A stretch of 64,000 bases of DNA from Ditylenchus dipsaci (Eukaryota; Nematoda; Chromadorea; Rhabditida; Anguinidae), in the NCBI GenBank assembly GCA_004194705.1, contig SADC01000858.1:310001-374000 (forward strand), in the 5' to 3' direction. Position 1 is the stretch's first letter, and every line of letters starts with the position of its first letter. This document shows, one piece after another, positions 29,105-41,511 of this stretch. Below the pieces are notes generated by a model that saw nothing but the letters and a program-made list of their open reading frames with translations, did no database searches and was not told where the DNA came from. Made by a program: the position numbers and the translations under genes.

Positions 29105-29264
29105 ACCGTATTTCCTCTAATAGAGCCCCCGGGGCTTTATTTTTCGAATGCCCAAAATCTTGAAAGTGTAAATCAAAAATGGCCCTAACTCTGAAGTTCT
29201 AGTCAAAAAAACAAGGGGGCTCTATTAGAGAGGGGGGCTCTATTAGAGGAAATACGGTATGTTA
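29105..29264. repeat. ACCGTATTTCCTCTAATA MITE, GAGCCCCC type
   Basis: Begins taccgtatttcctctaatag and ends ctattagaggaaatacggta; 160 nt. In the flanking intervals 28620-29100 and 29270-31720 I see no gene I can support, though 29960-30660 has a more complex, less repetitive composition. Confidence 0.85.
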
Positions 29265-32034
29265 TACGAAGAATCTGCATCTCCACAATAACCTCCAAGC
29301 ACAATAAAATCTTTCAATTTTTTTCGCTAAAGTTACCCTTTCATCTTTAAAATTTATCACCCCATAGGCCTAATTAGAGAAGGTAACAAACAAATCGCTT
29401 CGTTGATATCTTTAGTTCTCATTTTCGGCCTTTGGCTGAAAATAGAAAAAATCAAAAATATTTGACCAAAGTCTAAAAATGAGAACGAAACAAGAAAATT
29501 CACAGCGAAGAGATGATGGCAAAGACTTCGGCCGAAAAAGATCGCATAACAAATTTTCAAATCATCACACATCATATCGTCAAATTGAAAGTTACGTGTT
29601 TTATATTAAAAAAAAAAAAAGGAGTTATATTAATAATAAAACTTATTTGAAGGGCATATTTTTTCACTTCGCAATGTCAAGATGTAATTTCGAAAAGAGA
29701 ATGAAAGTGCTCAAAGGGAAATAATTGACATATTTGCAGACTAAATTTGTTTAATACATAATAGAAAATAAAAAAACCCCATAAATTGAATACAGTTGAG
29801 TCTCGATGTATCGCCACCCCTCGAGAACGGAAAAAGGTCGCGGTATACCAGAAGTCGCGTTATATCAAACGTGAATTTCATAACTTTTTTAAAATAAGAT
29901 TGGCTTCACACAAAAGCCAGGTTACACTGTCAACAAAAGCAACCCTATTTACCCCCACTAATAATCACTTAAAAAAGTCATAATAGCAAAGGGAAAATAA
30001 TATGATAGCAGGAGCAACGTAGCAGGAGCCCAGATCACCCTCCACCAAATGAGTGCAATAAAAACGGGAAAGAATCTCTTCTTCTCCCTTTTTCAAAAAA
30101 ATTTCCACTGACGCCGAATTGGTTGTGCTGCCCCAGAGCAAAAAGAAATTAATCCATTTATTTCTCATTTTCCTTCTAACACTGCTCAGGAAAGGGAAAT
30201 TCACCACATGCATCCTGCAATATTCGCCTCCTCTTCTTCCATCTGCAAGTCCGCCCCACCACAGACATGAGCAAAATTAAATATAAAAAAGAGCAAAAGC
30301 ATGTCCAGTTGCATGGACACCACATCTGTCCCTCAACAATCAGAAAGACATAAAAAATTGCAGTCTAAGCCTAATCAAACAACAATGGAACAAAAAGCAC
30401 CAATAAAAGTAGCCGCTGTGTTCATTGGTAAGCCTGGAGGCTAGTTGGAAAATGTGTTCGCATCATCATCATCATCGTTTTTGATTTCCCTTTTTTGTTT
30501 TATGATTTGTTCATTGTAAATCCAATCAGATTGCTCTTGATCGCTTAAGGAAACGAAGGGGAGGGGTGAGAGGGGCATGCTTATGCATGATGACCTCATT
30601 TTTAGAGCGAAGGTGATCCTTTTAAGTGTTTTTTCTCTGTCTGTTGCGGCTGCTAGACAGCGCAACTGAAGATTACCATAAAAAAGTAGTTTTTCGCCGA
30701 ATCACTTTTTTGGAAAAAAAAAGATTGGTTAAGAATTATAAAAAATATTTCATAAAATACCGTATTTTCTTCAAAAACTCCGCTGCTCTGATAAGGTCCC
30801 CTGACCTTGGGAATCTCTATTTCAGCTCGCATCGAAAATTTCAAATCGCTGTTTTTTGCGTTTTTAACTCCTACGAACACTTCTTATATTGCTTTATATT
30901 GCTTTTTCGATTTTATATTTTTACTCGACCTCAAACCTCTCCAAAAATTAGGGGTTGAAATAAAGTAGTTACCCTTTAAGGCACGTTCACAATAGCGCTC
31001 AGACCCGCTTCCACAAGCGCACCCACGCCCCCACCCCCACGTGGGTCTGGGTGCGGGATTTTTTGATTATGTAAACCTACCTTCAAACCACATTCATAAA
31101 CTCAAAAAAACAGAAAAAAATATTTGTCAAGGCAATTTAAGTTCACTTGAAATCACTAAAAGTGGCTTAGGTTAATATAACATAGGAGAAATAAGAAGTA
31201 ATAGAGAAACATAACCTTCTTCTTTTTTATTTCTTACTAGAGAAATAGATTTTTTGAAGGCAAGAAGTGGATGGTGTGTTTGTAGGTGATTGAATACGGC
31301 CTTGAGAACGCTCCTTTTTTAGTTTTCTTTGTCATGCCTGCTATTGCAGCACACAAGTACTTGAACTAAACTGAAATTGTGGGTAAAAAAAGCATGCCTT
31401 AAATGGATTATAGACCAGAATGAGAAGAAGATTTATTAAAGAAGGAGTTAACCCTTATTATTTTTTTAAAAAGAAAATAGATGTTCGAGAAAATGAATGA
31501 TGGTTGCTAAGTAGACGTTCTGGATTCACCTGCTGAGCGGCAAAGATAGGTCAACCTATGTAATTGATGTGGTGATTCACAGGATTAATGTAGAAGGTAA
31601 GGATGGAGAAGGCTAAACAAAACCATATGTATTAAAATGGCTTGCGAGGGCCTAAAGCTTATTAGAATGAAATCTTCAAAAAGCTACAAATAATGAAAAG
31701 GTACTATTGTTAATTGTGTTTGATTACCGTATTCCCTCTAATAACTCAACATGTAGAATTATTTTTTAAAATCGCCGAAAATCAGAATTTTGTAGATCGA
31801 TCTCAAGATTTTTAGGTGAAAATTCAAAGTGTAAAAAGTGGAATCCGTAGAGCTCGTAGACCTCGAAAATGAATGAACAGCTTTGGAAAATAATTTTTAG
31901 TTTAAGACATAGGTCTTCAAAGTACAGGGTTTGGAGTTGTTAGAGCATGTAGAGCTATTAGAAAAAGAGAGTCTTGGCAGAAATAGTATTTAGTTAGAAA
32001 TGATATATTACATATAGGTTTAAATTGGTCGAAA

Positions 32035-32458
32035 TCGAAAAATGCCGTCTTTTGACTGAAAAGTGCCGTTTTTTTATTTTAGTTAAAGAAGTAAATATCT
32101 GAACAATTTTTTTAAAGTAAAAACACTAACAGGCAGTCCTGCGACTCTTTTTTATAACGACGTATCATTTGTTGGAACATGTTTGCCAATGTGGCACGAA
32201 AAGGGAAAGGTATGAATCAAATTATTTTTCCGACTGGCTTCAAATTTTGTTGTTTTTGTGCTAAATTTTGCAAAGCTACTGCAGCAAATGATACGCCGTT
32301 GGAAACTAGAGTCACAGAGCTACCTGATAATGTTATCACTTACCACAATAAAAAATTGTTTAGTTATCTGGCACTTTTCCGCTTTACTTTCGAAAAATAA
32401 AAAAAGACGGCACTTTTCAGCTAAAAGACGGCATTTTTCAGTTACGACCGTTTAAATT
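32035..32458. repeat. Foldback, TGCCGTCTTTT arms
   Basis: Left aatgccgtcttttgactgaa with aagtgccg. Right cggcacttttcagctaaaag with acggcattttt. Inner direct tracts acgtatcatttgttgg / caaatgatacgccgttgg also pair. Confidence 0.7.
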
Positions 32459-32584
32459 TATATTAAACTTAACAATTTTTAAATTCAAATTACTTCAAAT
32501 TTAAAAATAAAGAGACTATAATTTAAGCATAAGTACGAAAAGGTGCAGAAAAGTCAATTTACAAAAATAATAATAGACCACGGT

Positions 32585-32790
32585 TGCCATACGTCTTTAT
32601 TTATAAGATTTGTCCTAATTTTGGAATTCCAAATCTTATTATTTTTTGAAATTTTCAGTCAAAATCTTATTTTTTAGCGTCAAAAGAGCGATAAGCACTA
32701 GAAAAAATTGTATATTTTTCCCAAAATACCCGAAAATGTCCTTATTTTGAGCAAATCTTATTTTTTAAAGACAAATCTGGCAACCCTGTA
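32585..32790. repeat. Foldback, GGTTGCCA ends
   Basis: Left ggttgccatacgtctttatt. Right aaagacaaatctggcaaccc. The inner tracts aagatttgtcctaa and caaatcttattttttaaag are inverted. A related inner sequence recurs at 35600-35790. Nothing else is supported from 32800 to 34140. Confidence 0.6.
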
Positions 32791-34144
32791 ATAGACTGAA
32801 ATTTATGAACAAAAATATTAAATAATGCAGGATGTTAAAAAAAGTTTACAGGTTTTAGCGCTGTCGTTCTATAGCTTTTGATTTTTTCTAAGAAAATTCC
32901 CTGAAATGGCAAAACTTAAAAAAAATAAAAAATATGAAAAAAGTTCATTAAAGACTCATAAATAAAAGTTGTCCTGTTCGGTTCCATGGTCTTTCTTCCT
33001 TACACACCTTTTTATGCAATGTAAACAGATAACACTTGGCTAGTTGAACCGAGAAATTTAGACCCAATATGCACAATATTTTCAGAGCGTTTGAAGTGGA
33101 ATATACCGCCTTTCAAAAATGCTATTGAAAAACTAGTAACTAAAAAACTCGTGAAAAACGAAAATAGTCTTGAAAAACGAAATTATACAAAGACAGTATA
33201 ATATTATGTTTATAAAAAAAACTATGTAAAAATATAGATTTTAAACAATACGTTACATAGTTTTGTCGAAAATGATCAATCCACAAAACTAAAATAGGAA
33301 CACTTGATAACAAAGACAGAGAATAAAAGAACCTGTTCCAGCCTAACCAATAACAACAAAAACAAATTAAAAATCATCTTTCTTTCCTTAACTAACTTCG
33401 AAATTATTCTGGTCTGATCTCGACCAACAACGACTTTTGTTGAAAAGTATAAAACTGCGAAAAACAGTTGGATTTCGCATGTTTTTTATTAGAAAAAAGT
33501 GTCTAGACAGGAAAAAATCTAGTTTTTTGCATAAATGTTAGGATCAGAATAAATTTTGAAAAGACTACAATGGCTCAAAACAATCAAATGTGTTTAGTCA
33601 ACCCTACTTTATTAAGAAGCACTTCCGAGGAGGATTGCAACATACAGAAGAAGACAATCAAATGAAGTGCATCATGTAGAGCAGAAGCAAAAAAACAATA
33701 ATAATTGAAGAGCAAGCTCTGAAGCTTTGTTTATTCACCTTTTTTTGCACAGGATTAATAAAAGCAACTTGGGATTGTGCAAGAACACGTACAGCAGCCT
33801 GTTTGTTTACAAAATTGAGTAGGTTTTTTCATGACAACAGTTTGGTACTATTTTTGCTATTAGTACAAGGCTGAAAACTCAAAATTTGGAAATAAAGTAC
33901 ATTATATATATAGAATTTTTTAAGAAATAAAGTAGCATTTTATCGTTTTTCGTCATAGAGTTGCATTTTATAGATAATGGAAATTCCGCTCATGACAAAA
34001 CATTTGAACTTAATAAAATTTTCAAAAATTGGAGATTTGAATTATTATTTTCTTGAGCAGAGTTTAAAATTTCACAGCAACTTAAAGGGATTTAGCGCAG
34101 TTTTAAAAAATATCTACTCTGCTAATCACGAATTCATTGTCGAA

Positions 34145-34490
34145 AAGGCACTTGTTCACTTGGGGGTGCGCATTTTGTAAATCGTGTTTAAACGACCTTA
34201 AACGACTTTTTATGTGCTTAAAACGATGAAAAGGCTGTTTTTGGACACTTTTCTACATAAAATATCGATTTTTTGAAAGAAAAAAATTCGCCCAATATTT
34301 GACTTTTTGCCTTGGGGGACCAAGGCAAATCAAGTTTCAAAAAATCGATATTTTATGTAGAAAAGTGTCAAAAAAACAGCTTTTTCATTGTTTCAAGCAC
34401 ATAAAAATTACTTAGGAGTCGTTTAAACACGATTTACAACAATTTACAAAATGCGTCCCCCCCCCCGAAGTGAACAAGTACCGTCGAAAA
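34145..34490. repeat. MITE with ~60-bp arms
   Basis: Left gcacttgttcacttgggggt; right cgaagtgaacaagta. The arms pair through cgtgtttaaacgac and gtcgtttaaacacg around a centre with cgatattttatgtagaaaag. Confidence 0.8.
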
Positions 34491-34865
34491 TTCAGGGTTT
34501 CTTAGTGAAACAAAAGTTAAGAATCTTTTTTCAACTTTTGTTGATAGTCTTGTAAATCACCCCAAAAAACTGTTTTTTTACTTTAAAAATATTTCTAGTG
34601 CAGTTTCTTTTGTCCAGGAAACTCAAAAAAAAAGTTATTATATAAAATAAATGTTTTGTGACTAATAAAATGGTTTTATTCGTAAAGCTGACAGAATTTA
34701 TCTCGAAACTTAAGTCATTTTATTCAAATGCTCAGCTTTCGAATAGAAAATTATAAAATTTTACAATGCAACAAAATAACGTCTGAAGAGCAAAAAAATC
34801 AACAATGGACATACATTTATCTCATTTTTCATCTTGCACAAACGAAGCTAAATCAACCTTCATCA

Positions 34866-37800
34866 TTACCATGAGTTTCTTGGGCGTTTGAGCTCGGTGC
34901 GAAAATTTCCCAAGGAAGGTTCTGAGGGGTAAAAGATCGAGCTTAGAGAGACATCACCATGGATCTCCAGGTATTGGACGCTGGACGAGGGCATCTCACG
35001 GGGCCATTTAGTAAATATAAGAAGTGCATTCAACAAAACAGTGTGAAATGTAAAATGGTTTCTGAATAAAATAAACGTTTTGTGTGACTTTGTTTTTCTT
35101 GTAGAGCTAACAGGATTTCTCCCGAAATTTCAGTCAATTAAGTCAAGAACTGCAAATAGTTTGCCAATTGTTTTTCCAATCTTACCAATTCTACTACAGT
35201 CAACTCCCTCCATAGTAACCCCTCGCCATAGTGCATACCTGGCGCGGGTCCCTTGGGTGTGCACTATGGAGGGAGTTGACTGCAGCCATTTCCATAATAA
35301 CCCAAGTTTAACTTACCTACAAATGCATCTTTATCGCAATTTATTCAAATATCAGTACACCGTCGAAAAAAACTTGGGATGTCAGTGTACAAACAGTCTT
35401 CATCAAAGCGCTCCTCTTTTCCTAATAGCGGCTTCATTGTTTTCACGGCCGCTCGCATTGCCAGATTTTTCAGCGTTGGTGGTTCGATGAGAAGTAGAAT
35501 TAGATCGTTGGTGTCTTCGCTGTCCTTATTCACTCCACCAAATACGTAGATGTATGGAGCCTAAACATGAGTGGGTTAGATTATATCAGGGCTCGTGTGT
35601 GTCCTTTTTAAAAAGGTTTGTCCTTTTTTTAGAACCCCAAATATTTTTCATTTTTGAAGTTTTTAGTCAAAATCTTTTTCTTTTCGCTTCAAAATGGCAA
35701 TAAGTACTGGAAAAAATGGCATTTTTTGACGAAAAATGGTCAACATGTCCTTTTTTACCTGAATGTTCTTTTTTCGAAATTTCGAGTTACGAGCCATGTA
35801 ATGATTATTTACGTATTGGCAACAGCAAAATACTCGGTAAATGTAAGCTGTGTTGCTAAGGGGCACTCCAATGCCGTGCTCACTCCACTTCGTCCACGTC
35901 CAAGTGAGCAGATCGAGTGTCCAAACGTCGGCATATCTCACATATTCCACATTTTTACATATGCATACAGGATTGACATCACATTCTCCGCGCTCTGTGC
36001 ACTTTCCGTTGCCATCATGTACCATTTCCATCCACCAATGATAAAAAGGCGATCACCTACGATGACTGTGCTGAATAACATGTTACTTAGATTGGGACTG
36101 ACATTGTGAAATAAATAAATAAAACCTGAAGTGAGCGCGGTCGACGGGTAGTTGCGGTTGGTGAAGTTGGTCGTAGATGGCTGCGTTCAGCTCCTTCACA
36201 TAAAGTTTCTGTGTGTTCTGATCTAAAACGAGTGCCTGCTCGAATGTCACATAATCAATATTGTTGGATGTATATGTTGGAAATATGAATAGCTGATTGT
36301 GATGAAAATGAGGTCCCTCGTTTTGGTTGTAAAAGTTGGTGCCCTTTCCAAACGTGTTGACATCTTCCCCAAAGCACTTGTTCCATTCGTCATAGGTGTA
36401 GAAGGGCTTAAAGCAAGATACTACATAACAAATTTAAAGGGTGATACTGATTTCTGTCTTCAATTTTCTGAAAATGAGCTCTGACGAGAAAGCAGGAAAA
36501 TTCGTTTGAACCGAGTAAGATTGTTTTCATTTTACACATTGAACAATTTTGACAATGAATTTTTCAGTTTTTTATAAAGCGCGCACACTTCCGAAAAACC
36601 AATCAGGACACAAACCGGTATCACTCTTCAAACATTTTTATAACATTTTAATTTGGGTGATAATTTTTCTGACCCGTAGAATACTCGTTTTCGCCCGTAG
36701 ATTTCTCTTTTTTGCCCGTAGATTTTAAAATTTTGCGGAAATTCAAATTTTATGGCCAGAAATTACTTGGATTGCTCAGAATCCCACCCTAGAGTGGTCG
36801 AAAGCCCGTGAAGTTGGTTTTTTCAGAGTTTGCTAAAAAAAGGGGGGGAAGTGGAAATCGATTGAGCGCATCAGAATCGCCGTCTGACGGGCTAGATCAC
36901 TCCGAATCTTACCCTGAACTATTTTCAATCACCTTAAACCACCCTAAGCACTATTTCAGAGTAGTTAGATGATGGATTGAAGCAGTTTAGGATGATTGAG
37001 CTACCTTGAGGTGGTTGGAAATGGTTCAGGGTGAGATTCTGAGTGATTTAGCAATTCTGATGCGCGCAACCGATTTTTTGCAAAAAATTGACCCTCTTTA
37101 GTAAACCCTGAAAAAACCATTTTTCAGGGGCTTTCGAGCACTCTAAATCCGTCTGTCCGCCTCCAGATATAGGGTGGGCTTCTGAGCAAAATCCAAGTAA
37201 TTTTCTGACCATAAAATTTGAGTTTCCGCAAATTTTTGAAATCTACAGGGCAAAAAAGAGAAATCTACGGGCAAAAACGAGTATTCTACGTACATTCAAA
37301 AGCTGCGGGCAAAAAAAATATTCTGCGTGCAGAAATGAGTATTTTACAGGCAAAAAAATATTATCTTTTAAATTTTGTTAAAAGAACCATGGTTTTTGCA
37401 CGCAGTGGTTGTCCCCCACCAATTCAAAATGTTTTCCTAATCATTAAACTTGTGTTTGGATTTTTTAGCCTGGGTTATAACAAAACTGCATCTAAAATTG
37501 AATTCTAGGCCTCATGTTGTTAGAAACAAAGTTAAAATCAGTACAGAAGTTCAATGATTACAATTTTTTTGTTGAATCGCTGAGCGCAAAAACCAGGGTC
37601 ATTTAAATCAAATGCGGACACATTAAGAGAGGGTCTCAATCAAATGATACTTTTCCGTTCGACGTTTCACTTAGTTAGGATAAATTTCTCAACCCAGGAC
37701 GTTTAGTCAGTTAGCTTACCAGCTCATGTGTTCGCTGCCATTCTCCACAGTCGCTTATCGAAAGCTTACAGAACTGCGCTTGAAATCCTGATGATTGGTC

Positions 37801-38883
37801 ATTTTCCACCAGAACAAATAAATATTGATAAAACTCTGTCGGAAAGGAGCAGCCGTGTTTGTAGATGGGCGAGGAAATGTTGAAACTGTAATACACATAT
37901 CCGACATCGCAGTCCTGACAATCCAATTTAGGATACCCGACAGTCTTGTCGATGAAGTGGCGTGCGTCCGCCTCCAGATATACTATATGCATTTCTTCAT
38001 CAGATCCACTGAAGTAGAAAAACCCAGGTCCCTCCGCATAGTCGTTCATCGATGAGCAGGTAATGTTGGAAGAAAACGGAGCCACACCTAAAAAATTATT
38101 TGAATAGCACTAGAACAAACTTCTGGGAAAAATTGTCCTCTAAAAAAGCAAAAGCTCGGTGAACCGACATCCTTTTTTCAAAAAAAAGGCAGCAGTTAAT
38201 CGAGGTTTTGCTTTTTTAGAGGAAAGTTTTTCATAATCCTAAAAAACGATCTGTGAAATTGCATTTCTCACAATATTCGCAAACAGACTGTCAAAAGAGA
38301 ACTAGCAAAAATTTACAGAAATCGGGGTGAGAAAAATGCCAGACCTTAGGTGGGAACGAACTTTTTGGGGTGGTGGATTATTGATCGAGGTTTGACAGTA
38401 CTGCTTAAAACAAGTCTGGAACACGGAACACATTGCATGGAAAACACTCCTTATTAAATTCTTACTGTACCTTTTTTTAGGCCCATATCACTTGGAAAGT
38501 AAGCAGGCCGTTGGTTGCTAGTATCCAAACAAGTAGTGAAATTGTAGACAGGTAAAAATGTCCATTCATTGCAGATGGGGTTGTAGCGCCAAATTCTGCT
38601 CTTTTCCAGTTCCTCTCGCTCCGAGTAATTGGATTGTCTGCCTCAATGATGTTGCCAACAAAATAAAGATGATTCCAGTCGGCAAACGCCACTGCGTCTT
38701 GGATGGCCGGTGGAGATGTTGAATATGAAAATTATAGAAAATATGTGTGAAAGATAAGACAAACACAAAAAAGGATTTCTGAAACACTTGATTGCTGTGC
38801 AACTTACCTAAGTGATCGACGTTTCCAATTTTTACCTGCTTCTTCTTTTCACTTCTTTTCTTACTGCTGCCTTTTTGCCCCAT
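34866..38883 (-). CDS. Kelch-repeat protein
   Basis: Seven exons: 38883-38808, 38697-38471, 38087-37720, 36406-36126, 36097-35813, 35560-35361, 35061-34866. Two single bases must be restored (GG near 38621 and near 36032), giving about 544 residues. Kelch blade signatures: HLYFVGN; RIWRYNPICNEWTFLPV; LFIIGG; DVWTLDLLTWTWTKW; YIYVFGGVNK. The start MGQKGSSKKRSEKKKQ is strongly basic. The last blade is followed by PPTLKNLAMRAAV, which resembles an elongin-binding BC box (TLxxLAxxA). That would fit a cullin-ligase substrate receptor, but this is inference. The C terminus ends KRPRNSW. A region between 37720 and 38087 is Cys-containing (SSNITC, CQDCDVGYVYY) and less clearly kelch. Phases agree at all junctions after the two corrections. 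The 1.3 kb intron 36407-37719 is filled with foldback repeats. Confidence 0.8.
35197..35286. repeat. Minimal CAGTCAACTCC MITE
   Basis: 90 nt: begins tacagtcaactccctccata and ends tatggagggagttgactgca. Almost only terminal inverted repeats, with gtgcac centres. It lies in the last intron of the kelch gene. Confidence 0.85.
36640..37340. repeat. Foldback in kelch intron
   Basis: Left arm tagaatactcgttttcgccc with gtagatttctctttttgccc (36677-). Right arm agaaatctacgggcaaaaac with gagtattctac (37258-). Inner arms around 36770-36900 and 37020-37190 pair (ctgagcaaaatccaagtaat against attacttggattgctcag). A separate ccaattcaaaatgttttcct hairpin follows at 37410-37570. Confidence 0.7.
38285..38402. 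repeat. Half of a CAGTC-type MITE
   Basis: Holds the inner core gtgagaaaaatgccagacct, then taggtgggaacgaac, and an end ttgatcgaggtttgacagta. The matching left half was not found, so it is truncated or solo. It lies in a kelch intron. Confidence 0.5.
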
Positions 38884-39166
38884 GCTGATGCACAATTAAA
38901 TTAAATCAACAGAAAAAACTAATAATAATTCTGCTCCACTAGCTACTACAGTGTAGGCCCTAAATTGATATTTGCCACTTTTTCTACACCTTTAATTGCC
39001 GCTTTTTGGCATTGTGTAATGTGAGTCTGTAATTGATTTTTTGATGAAAACGTTAACATTTTCCTTTAATATTGTGAAAGAAAGTATAGAAAGTATTTAA
39101 AGAAAGTATAAAAAGTATAGCAAAGTGAATAAGATATGACTTCAAAGTGTTCTAGCATTCAGATGT

Positions 39167-40164
39167 TCATGCAGATTCATATTCTGGGAATAGCATCCAG
39201 TTTTTGTACCCACATTTGTTGGTATCATCTCTCAGATAGATATATCCGTTATATCCCTTCGATTTCCCCCAAGTGTTTAAAAATTTCCAACAAAGCACTT
39301 TCTTTCCGTTTACATCAAGTATTTTCCATCCAGCAAGCAAAAGCATGTGGTTGGGCATGTCCTTCGCATCTTTGCAACGTCCCTCATAAGGAAGTATCTC
39401 GATTTTTTGCTTGGACTCTACGGATATCTTCTTATTACACTTCTTGGCTTTCTCGGTCTTCCCTCCTGAAAATTCTTTTATTATAGTCTTGTCATGGTCT
39501 TTCTTTTTTGTTATGGTCTTTCCTACCATATTTGAACAAATCGTCGTGGGCGTATATTTGGACGGAGATAGGTGTGCCAGCTAACAGTAGACGCTAAATG
39601 TCGTTCGCCTTGGCCGATCGCGTAAGTTGATGACATCCTTTAGTGTTTCCCCTAGTCCTCACCATCCGAACGCCTTTCACCAAATCGCAGTCTTCATCAC
39701 GACAGTTCTGAAAATATTTTATAATTATAGTTATTAATCAGTGAACTTTATGACTTCTTTTTTGTCTGCGAACGGGTAGCTCTTGTAGGTGCAGAGACGA
39801 CCACTACGGAATAGATAATCGAAAGCCTGAAATTGCTTGATTATAAGCACATAAATTAACAAATAGATTACGTATGCTCCAGTTCCTCCGCCAGTTCCAG
39901 CGTTGTAATATCCTTTGCCACAACTGCAGTCGGTTATCTGTTGGCTACTTGTCTTTATATTTCTCCTGAATCAATGTGCGATGAATTATAATTGACTTTC
40001 GAAGGAACGACAACTTTAACCTGACTCCGCTGAAGCATGTTTTATAGGCCGACCGATAAGTGTACTCTATTCGTGTACGGTTCTTTTTGATTTTCGTCAG
40101 GTGAAAGATGTCGTTCAATCAAACTAACCCGAATTGATGAGTCAAAATGTATGAAGTCTGCCAT
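39167..40164 (-). pseudogene. Papain-like (C1) peptidase homologue, degenerate
   Basis: Family C1 peptidase fold, broken. Exon pieces: an N-terminal part from about 40164 (MADFIHFDSSIR) to 39872, then 39826-39747 and 39707-39167. Recognisable blocks: SQQITDCSCGKG, AFDYLFRSG, YKSYPF, GTPISVQIYAHDDLFKYG, the active-site His block NHMLLLAGW and the Asn block FLNTWGKSKGYNGYI. No catalytic-Cys block (CGSCWAF-like) can be found between the start and SQQITDC, where it should be. An in-frame TAG sits at 39596-39594, just before RLLLAG, and frame changes occur near 39535 and 39960. About 50 Lys-rich residues (KTITKKKDHDKT onward) are inserted between the YGG turn and the His block. It is either a pseudogene or a non-peptidase relative. 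The 5' structure is uncertain. Confidence 0.65.
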
Positions 40165-41164
40165 GATAATATAAGCGAGTAACAAGTTCCCGAATTTTTC
40201 TAAACCTAACCCTTTTAAATTTTGCTAATTCATGTTTATAAGTTCTTTTATTTTTTCTGAATTTGCTTAGCAACAATGTGGATATTTTTAAATTTTTTTC
40301 GTTCTTTTTTTGAAAACAAACTAACATTTATTCTTCTTTTTTGATAGGTTTCAATTCCGGCAGGTATATCTGGAAATGATTAGGGACCGGATCTCTAAAA
40401 AAGAGTTTCCTGTTCTGGTTTCATTTCCAGTTTTTCCTCTGTTGCGCGTATGGATCTGGCACTCTTGAACTGAAGATTGGGCACGAAAAACGTCAAATCA
40501 CCAGTTTTGATTCGTTACTCCCTATAAATTCTTGAATTGAATTCACTCACCTTTTTATTGGAAAATACTGTTCCAAAGGGATCATTTTTCTACTCTATCC
40601 TATACCTATGGGCTTGTCTTTGAAAGTGCCCCATAGGTATGGGGCACAAAGGCGGCATCCTTTGATATACAAAACTTGGCCCAGTACTACTGAAGTCCTT
40701 ATCGAACTCTTTCTAAAAACTTTTGATCTCTGCATTTCTCAAATGACCGAGCGGAGTTTGATAGCTCATCACGAAGGCAATATCCAAAGCTAAGAGACGA
40801 CATGAAAAATTATAAAAATAATAATAAAAGTTCAAACTAAAATGGATTATGAATTCAGAGAGGTTAAAAAATAAGAGGAGGAAATTCAGACTTTTGAGGA
40901 TGCATTTCAGTTACAGCCTTTTTCAATTGTTTTTTTTACTTTTGTGTTTAGCTGGCATTCTGAAACAGAATGTTAAAGTCCCTTTTGTTAGGGCTATGAA
41001 GCATTCCAGTGTTAACGAGATCATTACAATTTTCAGTCTTTTGAGAGAAAAATGTTGACCTTATTAATCCTTTTTAACGGATCTTCTCCAATAAAGAACC
41101 CCATTCTATAAAACTTCAACCTTCTTGCAGAAACCTATATCTCCGCCCAAATCTTGTTTTTGCG

Positions 41165-41262
41165 TTTTGGTATTACCACTAGCATACTTGCACGGGCGCC
41201 AGGAGCCCAAGGTCGGCGCCGAAATTTCGAAAAGCCTGGCGCCGGCGCTGGCGACCAATTTT
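41165..41262. repeat. GGCGCC-rich patch
   Basis: Contains gggcgccaggagcccaaggt and cctggcgccggcgctggcga. A related tract is at 47455-47600 (ggcgtcggcgctggcgccgg). No gene is seen in 40165-41511. Confidence 0.4.
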
Positions 41263-41511
41263 CCGAAACGTGCAACTATGACCACAAACAAGCTTATCCG
41301 ATTCCCTTTTCTATATTTTGACTGAACACCCCAAAATCTTAAAATCGAGACAATTTTGCTAAGTTTCAAGAGGTTGAAAAAAAACCTCCTGGGTCGTTGA
41401 ATAGACTAAATACAGTAATTGTAAATTAGAAAAAACATTTTGCTAACTATTTATTCTCCAACATGCCATGTTATGACGAAATTGATCAAAAACATTTGAA
41501 CTCTTGACAAT

